This document shows, one piece after another, positions 1-11,800 of a stretch of 64,000 nucleotides of DNA. The notes beneath the pieces were generated by a model. It saw nothing but the letters and a program-made list of their open reading frames with translations, was not told the origin of the DNA and searched no databases. This DNA comes from Tubiluchus corallicola (lineage: Eukaryota > Priapulida > Priapulimorpha > Priapulimorphida > Tubiluchidae). The stretch is from contig JAQGDQ010000013.1 of the NCBI GenBank assembly GCA_030141605.1, forward strand, positions 696,447-760,446, read 5' to 3'. Numbering within the stretch: position 1 is the stretch's first letter; each line of letters starts with the position of its first letter. The position numbers and the translations under genes are program-made.

Positions 1-3000
1 GATCTCTCTTTCGCTCATGACCGTGACTTTGTTTTTCGCGATCCTTGCTTACGGAGCTGCTCTTGTGAGGTTTTGCTGAATCAGGAGAATCTGTTTTACG
101 TTTATGTTCCTTATCTACTGCATGTCCTCCCTTTGGCTCTCGTTCATGCGATTTCTTACTTGTGCGACCAGAGCTTTTCTCACTGATTTTCTCACTCGCT
201 ACTTTGTGAGAATTTTCTTTGTGTCTTGATTCTTTCTCGGCTGGTCTGTCTTTCTCCTTTGAATTTGATTTTGAGTCTCGCTTAGAACGATCCTTTTCTT
301 TTCTACTTTCATCTTTTCTTGACTTTCCTGAACCATTCTTCGAAGGCTTACCTGAAGCAGCAATTGAAGGGGTCTTTCCTGAAGTAGTCGACACAGACTT
401 TCCAGAAGAATTACTAACAGGCTTGGTTGATGAAGCACCAGAAACAGATTTTCCAGATGTGTTGAGAACATCTGCTGGTTCTTTTTTTACTGGTACAGGA
501 AGTGCATTTGTAGAAACATCTTTATTTTCTCCAGTATGGTTTATCATGGTTGAATCGAGTTCTGCATTAGATACCACAGATTTCTGTTCAACGTTAGTTT
601 CATTCTTTTTCGCTGTTGTCTTTGTACCTTCACCTTTTCCACCGGTTTTTGTCGATTTTGAATGTGCTTCCTTGAGATGAAATCCAGTTTCCAGAATGAA
701 TGTTGGGCTCTTCATCTTTAGTTTGCCACAATAACTGGTAGCCAAAGCATACAAGTCAGGTCTTTTCTCTTTCTCAGATGCTCGCAATCTCTCAACACGT
801 CTTTCCAAAGCCTGGGCCAAGTTTATGACACGAGGATAATGAGGCAAAACTTTGGTCATGATTATCAGCGCATTACGAATTTGGACGTAGTCGCCAGATT
901 CCAAACATATAACCAAGGCTTTTGTTATCTTAAAATGCCATTTATGCACAACGTGTCTATAGTTCTCATAATCCAAGCGATCATGCTTACCATCCATTCC
1001 CAATCCTGCTGTTCGAAAGACAGTTACAAAACCAGGATGGCTTGTACATTCCTTATCGAAGATCTCCTTGTTGCTATGCCACCGCATAACCACTTCCAAC
1101 ATAGCTGTGAGAAAACGGCCATAGCGATTGGCTTCATTTTCAGTACATGCTGCTATGGTGTATGTGATATCACAAAATATACGATCGTAACAGATGAGTG
1201 TAGAAAAGTTTGGTGTTTTCAATGTATGTATCGTCTGAATGAATTTAGCACAGTACATTGCATCAACAGCAGTGTAACAACAGCGAGGAAATATGCAAAG
1301 CTGCAAGAACTGTGTAATCATCTCATTTCTTGTTGTTTTAGGATAAAACCAGGAGTCCCTATCAGCCTTCAACCTTTGCATCACTCGAGAAACATGGTCA
1401 TTTTGCTTTTTTTGTTCATCATTAAGTTTATCAATTAGTGCAGTGTAACGTTCCTTTTCTTTCTTTTTCTTAATCTGGCCCATATCTTTATTTTCTTCTA
1501 CAGCAAGAACAGCAGCTTTCATCTTTTTAATTTCCCTTTCGTATGCTGCAGCGGGTACATGCAGATCATACATTGACAAAGACCAAAATGTTACATAAAA
1601 CTGTGGGCTAAAGTCATCCCATATTTTGGCAGGTTGAAGTGGCCGAACAGATTCAATTACAGGAGTCATGACCTGTTCAACGGATTTCAAGTACCGTTGA
1701 GTCTTCAACTGGGACTGTGATTCTTTGTCTTTCTCACGATCCCGCGATTTTCGATCCTGTTTTTTGTATCCGTCATAAAGTTGAGCAATATTGTGAACGT
1801 AAGCTCCTCTAGACAAACTGAAGCCGGCTTCAGCAGATATGTGATACTCAGTAATTAACTCGTCAAAGCATGGCAGCATCTTTGAATAGTCTTCACTACT
1901 TAACTGATTTGATAAGAAGCTAACATACTGTACCAACGTGTCTTGGCACTGGTCATAGAGCTTACCAATAAGTTTCAAGTGTCTAACAAGAGAACCTTCT
2001 TGAAACACAACGCAATTTCTCTGCTGACACATCAACAGGGCTAGTGGTAAAGCAAGCTCATTATCAATTAACGTATCTTTTAATCGCTGTGATGATTTCT
2101 TGGTGTTTCTCACTTGTGCAAAGTAACCAGCCTCTGCCCTGAGCAATTCCCCCCCGCTAAGTGCTGCAAGCTGCTCATCAGTCATTTCATCTACCGTTTC
2201 AATTCCACCCATCTTTTGTATGATTTCTCTCAAAATGACCATGTCAAAACTTTTACCAGCTTTTAACTGGTTAGCGACATACTGCATCAATCCTGACAAA
2301 TCAAGTGGATATTTCTTACATGTTAATCCAGTAAAAAGAGCCAAACTTTGCAGCCATTCAGATATGTTCATTTCATCAAATTTCATTCTTTCTTTCAACG
2401 GATTAGCTAATGCCTCTATCACACAGTATGCAAGCATGTCATATGAAAGAGCAGTGAGATATTTTAAAGCATCTACAACTGGTCCTATTAGTGCACTAAA
2501 TGTCTGGATTTGTGTCAAAATGTATTCAAGAAGAATTCCAGGATTTGCGTGACTCAACTTTCCTATTTGCCTTCCAGATGGCTTAACATTTTCCTTCGTT
2601 AATCGCTTCATTATGTAACGGGCTCTATCTAAAGCATGAGCTTTTGTCCTAATCAGTTTTGGATGTGTGCTGTAAGATTCGTTTTTCCACTGTCCATACA
2701 ATCTGTACCTGTGAATGTAATGTATGTTTTTAACAAAACTCCAAATTTCTTCTGAAAGGCAACAGTTCCCATCATTCAGGGACAAGGAAGGAAGTACGAC
2801 TTCATCCAAAACTGACAGGAATCCGTGAAAAACCTTATCTCCTTCATGCAAGGCATTCCTTTTCGTTTCTGTTTTCTTCATGTCTTTCATGAATGCAGCA
2901 CCAAGCCGACAGATCTTAACTAATAGAATAGGATCGAAGGACAAATTAGGACCCAGTGCTCGTAACATGGGAAAAACAAGATCTGCCAATTCATCAAAAT

Positions 3001-4246
3001 CACTAACGGGCTCCATTGTTTTACCAATGGGTGGGCACACCTTTGACTTGAAAACACTAGCTGGAAGACCATGATTATTTCGATAGAGAGGGTCGATAAG
3101 GTAATGTATTAGCTGACACAGTGTGCTAGCAATAGGCTGATGCCCAACAGCCATAAAGCTTGGCATTAAATCCATGCACCTTCGTGCCAAGTCCCAGTTT
3201 CCCAGCTTCAATAAGGCTTCACAGAGCCCAAGTTTCTGATTGTTCTGGTCAAAACTCTCTTCATCGGCTTTGCCAGTAGATTGACTTTCATTCTGCTTAC
3301 TGAACGCTGTTTTCCGAGCTAACTGCTTTGCTTCTGACAACTGTTCTTTATGGTAATTATTCATGACAGTATCGTCGGGCTTTAATTGATAGTAAAGCAT
3401 ATCAATATCCACTAAGTTATGATGCAACATGATTGCTGCTAAAGAGTAAAGGGAGCACGGTGTTGAAACAACAGCATAGCTTTGAAACTTGAAACCAAGA
3501 AGCTGACAAAGTACTTGCCGATCTTGAGCAAGCTCACGTAGAAGCGATACAAACAAATCTTCCAAATGCAGTTGACATTCAAATGCTTCCAAAATCAGAT
3601 CAACAACTCTAACTGGATCTAAAGCAAAACAACCAACTAGAGCTTTGATGTTTTGAGCTATTACTTGATGATCATAATGACTAACATCTTGGCCAAGCTC
3701 AGCTATAAGTTTAGCATAGCCCTCCATTTCTTCTCGTAATAAGTTAAACTTCTGCTGCTTGTAAAACAGCTTGGTTTTCATTCTAACATACTTTTGTTTA
3801 AATATCTTTTTAGTGATGATGTTGAGCTGCTCGAGTGTGTCCTCATTCATGCGCACTTTTAATGCTTCTGCCGGAAGTATGTTTGAGCACGCTGTAAGCA
3901 AAGCAATAAATCTTTCTCTGAGAGCCTTTTCCTCTTTTTCTCTTTCTGCAGTTTCGATATCTAAAACAGTGAGCACATCTATCAACACAAGAAGTACTTC
4001 TTTGTTAAGATCTTTAGCATCAGTGAACAGCTGTACAGCTTGCTCCAACTTCATGGCATCATGAATGACAGAATTACATAAGTCATATGTAAGTCGTTTA
4101 ATTTCCTTCTTGTGTCCAAAACTGAAGACTGATGTTGCACTACTGTCGTCACGAAGTCTCTTGCATAATTTCATGAAATCGTGCTTTCTGTCGTTATCCC
4201 AAACTTTGTTAGTGCTGCCTTTGTGGTTACTCAGTGAACTGGCCAT
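1..4246 (-). CDS. THOC2: THO complex subunit 2 (THOC2), 3' end cut by the window edge
   Basis: THOC2 is the scaffold of the nuclear THO/TREX complex, which couples transcription to mRNA packaging and export. Reading the minus strand from the ATG at 4246 gives 1,415 codons without a stop, down to base 2. The protein aligns colinearly with vertebrate THOC2 from memory: [14 protein letters not shown] near residue 160, [12 protein letters not shown] and [20 protein letters not shown]-like blocks near 520-550, [12 protein letters not shown] near 710, [11 protein letters not shown] near 985, then a Lys/Ser/Glu-rich low-complexity tail from about residue 1180. Vertebrate THOC2 is about 1,590 aa, so the missing part should be a short stretch of charged tail. 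The ATG is supported by the following MASSLSNH start and by good alignment from about residue 15. There is no intron anywhere in 4.2 kb, which is odd because vertebrate THOC2 has dozens of exons. The gene lies head to head with POFUT1. Confidence 0.97.
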   Translation of the reverse strand, partial: [1415 protein letters not shown]

Positions 4247-5805
4247 GTTTGTTGCAGTGTACTTCAATTAGTTTGCATTCCCAAATGTCACTTGCTTTTA
4301 ATAAATAACAACTGATTCCAAATCCCAAATCCCAAATGAAGCTATATTTCAGCAAGCTGAACTGCAACCAATTTGAATGGTGATTGGCTATTTACACTGC
4401 AAAGAAAAAATTAAGACATACCTTAAAGTTTAACTATTTGTTGAATACTAGCTAAATCGTGAGAGAACATTAAACACTTCCAAACAGTTTCATTATTGCA
4501 TCAATCCTAGAAGGCGTCTACCCTTGCAGTTTTCACAGATATTCATGTGCTCAACAACAGCTAGCAGATCTGCACGACAAACTGGTAAAAGACTCACTAT
4601 GTTGTATTGGTTTGTTTGTAGAAAGAAAGTAAAAAGTCTGTTGGAAGCTGCAAAGAGAAGAAATTAGGACAGTGTGTCACGACTGCTTAAGACTTGTGGC
4701 TTTGGACAGCAAGACCAAACCAACCAGACTTTTTGGTTGTCACAAAAACCATGACACTGACTGTGCTATGTTCATCTGTTTGTATGAAACAACCAGATGT
4801 TTTAAATAGCAAGCCTAAAGAAAATCACGATGTCCTCGCATGACACACATCTTTCTCTAATACCATTGCTTTACTATTCATAATTAAATAGCAATATTGT
4901 AGTGCCGACTATTGTATGCATGACCATATGGTGTCTAAAGAGAGAGATCCACGTGATGCTCTGCATCTGGCCGCACCTGATCACGCTCGAGGGTAGAGCA
5001 AGACTAAATTGGTCAGGCTTCTCCAGTCCCGGTCTAAATAATGGATTTATAGCTGTTCTTCTGACTCAGGTTTGCAGTTTCAAAAGCACAAGTTGCAATA
5101 AGTATAACAATTACTGAACTTCAACGAATGAGAAAAGGGCAAACCCTCTGCAGCAGGTTCGAGCTGTCATTCCACAGAGAAAATGCAAAAAATCTTTTTC
5201 AGACCTGTCAATTTTGGCTAGTCCAATTCTTTGGAAATAAAAGGTCTGTTATAGTCAAAACTTCAGTCCTCTAGTATGGCCAACATTTACATGAAGAGGG
5301 ATTACTATGCTTTTCTCATATTGAGCAGAGTTCCACTTTGCTCACGATGGTTTTTACTGATGGCTTTCTGGCGCTTGATAAGAAATTCCAAGAATTAATC
5401 GCAAAAGATGAACAAATGGAAAAGTTGCGGACATTACTGCTACCATTATTGTGGAATTGTCGTGAATGAGTAAGAGAACACTTGGGCCGTTTTCTTCAAC
5501 GCTTTTAAAAAAATATTTAAACCATCGCCCACCGTGTATGAAGATTCTGCTTTACCATTACGATCCAAATGCATCGGATAAATAATTATTATTCTAGTTA
5601 AACGTTTTCGTCGTTTACCTAATTCCAGTTTTACGTTTGAGTTTTTGGGTGATGAAACGATTCAGAAAATTTTCCGGTACAGGAATTTTGACAAAATCGT
5701 AAATGTTCACAAAAACAGAGGCAACACACCGGGAAATCTTTGAAACGATTGAAAACGAACACACATGGCTGTTTAACCAATCAAATTTCGCCAAAAGTTT
5801 GTAAG
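4247..5805. other. Divergent intergenic region between THOC2 and POFUT1
   Basis: About 1.56 kb separates the two divergent start codons. It should hold both promoters. I see no clear TATA box, CpG-rich island or open frame of note. The AT-rich sequence around 5480-5600 has short homopolymer runs only. Confidence 0.5.
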
Positions 5806-8800
5806 ATGGCGGAATGGTTGAAAAGTTTTTTAATGTGTTATCAACTTATTTTTCGCGAATTTCTGTTGTTATTCTTCATTTTAAGTATCATTATCCCTGA
5901 GAAAATAGCACAAACACATAATTATACTAACGGTTTTGTAGTGTATTGCCCATGCATGGGTACGTTTCTGGCTTTCTGCAATTGATTGATGTATATTTGC
6001 AGCATAGAGCGCGGAGTACGCCACTAACCGAAGTTGGACACTTCCGCTAAAGCGCATGTGCTAAATTTGCGGAAAAGCGGTGTAATACATGGGCAGCCCA
6101 ACTACGGCACAGGCGATTTCTGTCGAGAATCGATAATTATGACATAATAAAACATAAAACTAAGTTTGTTTTAGAAAAGAAGTAACTTTGTAATATAATG
6201 ATGGATAGTCCTTGAAAATCTGCAAATGTATTTTTACAATAATATCATCATTATTATTACTAGCTCCATTAATATCATCGTAACATTAAACAAAGTATCT
6301 AATACTTTAAAAAGAGAAACTGTGTGAGGCATATAGCTCTCTAGCTCATTTCCGTAGCAAATATTTGTCCAACAGGTAGTGAAACGGATCACCTGTCTGT
6401 ATAGTGAGACAAAATAAAAAGTGACCTTAAGCAAATGTTGGAATCGCCTGAAAAGTGGGTTTATTTGACTTCAAAAGCATTCATATTGAAGCCAAATTTA
6501 ATATTGGCTGTACTACTAGCTCTGAATAAGATTTTTTTATTTTATCAAATGTATAATAAATCATTCAACGTGTATTGTTATTATTATTATTATTATTATT
6601 AAATAAACAAGGACAACGGATGCTGCCAGTACAGTTAATGGCTCAATTCGTGACCTGTCTCTAGCGTCCATGCTTCATGTCAACGTGCTACCTGCCTGTA
6701 CCAATTTTCTGCACATAAATTTATTTTCTTCTGCTTCTTGATGAGTTTATTATGGCAGGGCAATATGTGTGTGCTTCTTGATCTATTTGTTATAGCAGGG
6801 CCATATATGTCTGCTTCTTGATCTGATTATTATAGCAGGGCCCTATATGGGCCGTAACCCAGTAATGTAACAGGACAGATTTTCATCAGAGAAATTTCTT
6901 CTCTATGCTCCAGCTGTTAGCCAGTGGTCAGCAATGTATCATTTTGGTGCCTTCCCCTGACTGCTTAGAAGGACAAATGATTACTTTGATTTCTGTTAAT
7001 TGTGCGAATGCAGCATAAAAAATTTCAGTGCTTGAAGTGTGAAAAAATCGTCTTTAAATTGAATGAATAAAAAGTGTCAAAGATCCGCGTTGTTAAAACG
7101 GAGCGTCGCTAAACAGGGAGTCGTTAAGCAAGGACTTACTGTATGTTTAATAATATGAATTTTTAGCTAAGTAGCTTTTTTCATTATGACAAATGAGAAT
7201 CATTCGAAAGCCACCCACTTCTAAGATGTCTTAAGCTTCGCCGTTAGTCCGAATTTAAGTTTTGGACCTAAATATAGTCCATATTGGAGTGCCGCTCCGT
7301 ATATGAATTGTATCCAGTAAGAATTATTTTTTAGATGTTGAACATTGGAAGCCTAATATGGGTTACCTTTAGTAAAAACAGCAATACTGTTTTGTTTAGG
7401 TCGCTTTGGAAACCAAGCTGATCATTTTCTAGGTTCTCTAGCATTTGCGCACAATTTGAACAGGACGTTGATACTGCCACCATGGGTGGAATACGAACCA
7501 GGCAACCCAAAAGTAAGAAGAATGAAAATTTCTAACTGTTATTTCCTAAAGTATGTATGTATATGTTTATGTTTGAATAGCGCATTTGTCAGATTGCACA
7601 GTTTTTAAATATTTATGTATACATATTGAAATGTATACAAGTCACAGTATGTTAATATTTTGTTATTGAACAGTATTCCCATCTGCTTAATGCATTGACA
7701 GGCATTGTTACTCGCCCTGTTTTTGCATTTAAAGCAAAACCGGATCCAACTGTAGGTCAAAACAATCTACTTTTTAAAATATTGAAAGGAAAGATTTCAA
7801 ATATCAAAAATGACTTGCATGAAAGAAAGATTACCACACAAATGCAATTTCACCATTCGCTAGTTAAGCTGGCACTAGCGCCTGCATTTCAGAAACGCAT
7901 TGCACATAAAAACATATGCACTACCTCTCAGTTTAGGTGCGTTAGTTTGTGACGAATTACACATGTTTGACACCTCAATAGTGAGCACAGCTGTAAATTT
8001 GAAATTTTAATTTTTATCTTAAAAGTTGTCAAGTTTTAGTACAACACGCTGAATATCTTACAGTACCACTGTACATCAATTTTCTCTTTCACAAACATGT
8101 GCAACACACTGATGGAACATTTTTATTGTTGAAAATATGTTAGTTTGTGGTGTCATCAATAGTTGGGAGTGCCTGCCATTAATTAAGTTTTAAATCTATA
8201 ATTTAATTATCTAAAACACTTTTGCAGTATTAATTGTGTTAAAATATATACTTTTTATCAGAGTTGAAAATGAGGTAGTATGTGAAAAACGATCCTGTCT
8301 TGGGTTGACAATGGTGTGCTGGTATGTTACTGTCACTTGCATTTAGTGAGGTTGTAATGAGGCCTGCTGAGCTAATTTTGACTTTATTAATTGATGTTTG
8401 ACTGTACAAAAATATATGCTATTTAGTTCACAATTGAAGTTGTGTTTTTGTCGTGATATTATTTACCTTCCGCATAGTATGTTTACCTTATGCATAGTAT
8501 GTTTTCTTCCGCTGAATGTATTATGAGTCACTTGCCAACATTTGAGCTGGCAAGCCGCTATAAATCTATTAGTACTTTTGTGAATTACTAAACGTGTAAA
8601 TAAATTGTTGTTTGTTAGTGCAGGGCCGTCAATTGACAGACCCCCTGGGGCGCTAATTCTGGAAATAATTCTTTAATTTTTTAGTTTGGAACATGTATTA
8701 ACATAATGTATGTGCGATTGCTGCTTAATGAGCGCAGCACTTTAATTAAATGAAACAATATTTTAAATTGATTTCTAAAAATATCTCTAATGAAGTGTAT

Positions 8801-11800
8801 GCAACCAGACCAGAGTAATGAAGATGATGAAATGAGTGAAATGGATGGAACGTGAAAAAAATTAGGATTTGAAGAATTTAGTCAAGAATAGCAGAAATTG
8901 CAGAAATATGATTGTTTCCGAAGAGGAGCAGTTTTGGGGGTATGGTTGGGACCATGGGGGGGATGTAGTTGACTGGCGAGGAGGTGGGCACTAAAAACAT
9001 TTCTGCCTAGGGTGTCAAACTACCTAAAGCCGGCCCTGTGTTAGTGATAGTAAGTAACTATTTGCTGTATGTAAGTTACTTTTCAAGTCTACCTTTGTAA
9101 CTGTTCCCTCTGTTATGCTTTAATATATATATATTATATATGTATGTATTACTGTCAGTAGTATGCAAAAGGTAATAATTAATTTATAGTCAATAACCTA
9201 GGCTCGAACAGGCTTGTTACTTGTCTTTGTGAAATTTATGAAAGTAAACTTATAATGTAAGTCAGCCGACTGTTTACAATATTTTCTATTTTGAACGTTT
9301 TTCAGGCTATAATGGTGCCATTTGATAAATATTTTAAAGTTGAAGCTTTCAAAGGATTTCAAGATGTAATCACCATGGAAAAATTTATGCAAACTTTGGC
9401 TGCTGTCGTATGGCCCCCAGACAAGCGAACTGGTAAACATTTGTCTATTGTTTTTTTTATAAAAACAAACAGGAGCTCCTGCTGAGAAAGTGTTTTTGGT
9501 TACCGTTGTTTGTTTACCGATTTTTAGTGACCCGTGGCTATACTTATAACGTCATTCGTCTAGCTCAATGAAAAATTTACTAACTTTGCTAACAATAAAG
9601 TGATAAAAAATCAAAAGAAACAAGTTTTGCAGCAAGTTTATAATAAAATAAATTGAATATTTGTAATGAGAGTAGGATTTTAAGTTGCAAAAGCTTTTTT
9701 ATACTGAGTGTGTAGTTTGACTTTAAAGAATGTCGAAGAAGTAAGATAGTTAAATAGTTTTGATGAATTTTACGGAAATATTTCAATGATTTTATTATTT
9801 TAAATATAAAAAATGTGTTGCACTTGTGTGGTTTCGTGTGTTTAGGGTTTACTGAATCATTGTAACTTTGTTGTATTTGAAAATCATCATGGAATGAAAT
9901 TATAAACATGGACTTGACAATAGTATGTATTGACAAGTTGTACTAACAGTCTGACAGTATGTTTGCATGTAAATTGTTTTGTGATATTTTCCATATTGTT
10001 TAGAGGCAAATCTACCTAAAAAATCCTATTAAAATTCTATGATACATTTTAATGTTTATATAAATGTGATTTTTTATCTAAAGTTTCAACATTTCAGTTT
10101 TTTGCTACATGCCAAGAAAGTTTAATGACAAGATGAAGGAAAATGATTGCAATGCCAAAGATGGAAATCCCTTTGGACCTTTTTGGGACAATTTTGATAT
10201 AGAATTTGTTGCCTCTAAATTCACAAAGCCATTGCTGTACGCAAGAGATTCATCAGCAAGGAAAGAGTGGAATTTAAGGCAAGGTTACAATCATTGTGTG
10301 TAAGACAGGCATTTTCCTTTTAAACAATTACAGTAAGTCCTCGCTTAACGACATTCTAGCAAAACGTGACGTTAAGCAAAATGACGTTAATCGAAGCCAA
10401 GATTTCCATAGAAAGTAATGTAAAAGAATCGAAATACGTTCCAGAGGCAAAAATCAATGCTGCTTAAATCATGTAAATTAAGTGTTTTATGAGTTTTACT
10501 TATGTTTCTACTGATTAATTTCTTTCTGTTTACTTTAAGCCATATATCTCTTGCTTCTATATATCTAACTTAGCTAGCCGTTTCTCTTTCGTTAGCATTT
10601 AAATCTAGGCATTGGTTAAACAATAAACGCTGCAGCAAAGTCAAAGCCAAGCGCCGTGCAACCCTGGGAATTTTATCTAGTTTGGTTACTATAGCAACAG
10701 GTTACGGGCAAAATTCCTTACATAAAGCTTACTCGTTTGAAACAAATAGCTCGTTTAGTTTCCAGTTGGGAAGCAAAAATGTATATAGTAATTGCACTGT
10801 TTATGTTACTAGTGTGTTTTTAGGACAGAATAACGCAACATGTGCTGTTTTAATGCATCAAATTAACTAAAAAAGTTGTTGATAAAATAAAAATTGGCTT
10901 CCAGCAAAGTAAAAAAAATCGTGGTTAAAACGAAACAGTGCGTCATTAAATCAAAAAAAAGGTATCAAATGTTCAACATTGTTGAAACGAAACATCGCTA
11001 AACGGAAAGACGTTAAGCGAGGGCTTACTGTTTTAATTCACATGCTTTGTCTGAGATTTTTCCTGTGATAGTCATACTCACATGGGCTAAATGAAATAAA
11101 CCAAGAACAATAACTTGATGTAATGAATTTGAGTGTCAAAATTTATGCTTCGTGTCAACATGCTACCTGTCTGTACCAACTTTCTGCACATAATTTTTTC
11201 TGCTTCTTGATCTGTTTATTATAGCAGGCCATATATGTTTACAACGATACTCATTTTTTTCAGATTGTCAATCGATTCAAGGGTGCTTTAAATTTCTTAT
11301 CGTTGTTGTTGTTTAATTAAATTGTATTAGACTACAATAATTAAAATGAAACACTGAAAACTCATTAAAATTTGATGCTATGTTATACATGACTTACTGG
11401 CCATTTTATATTAAATTGTCAGTGTATATGTACTCGTGGGTAAAAAATGATAATATCAATGTTCTTAGTGGCATTTCTTTCATAAATACTTGTTTCTAAT
11501 TGTAACCAAGGGCATATTAACTAATAGACTAAAATTCTCATTTTCCTCGGAAAATGTGTACCCTCATATTCATGTAAATGTCACATTTTATAACACACCA
11601 CAGGTAGTTACTGAGTGCAAGGTATTAGACAACAAGCAATTGTGCAGCCCTATTTGAATATAAGCTCTATGCAAATACATGTAATTAATAATCACCACGT
11701 AGAAACTAGGTTAATAGTGTTTCTAATACACCACATGTAATTGTTTGATCTACCCATTACATAAACAATAATAAATTCACAATAGAGATGGGCGGGGCAA

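Noticed and set aside
839-1438. A 199-codon plus-strand frame
   Set aside because: It is antisense to THOC2, whose minus-strand frame is clearly the real gene; the same holds for the other plus-strand frames between 219 and 4271.
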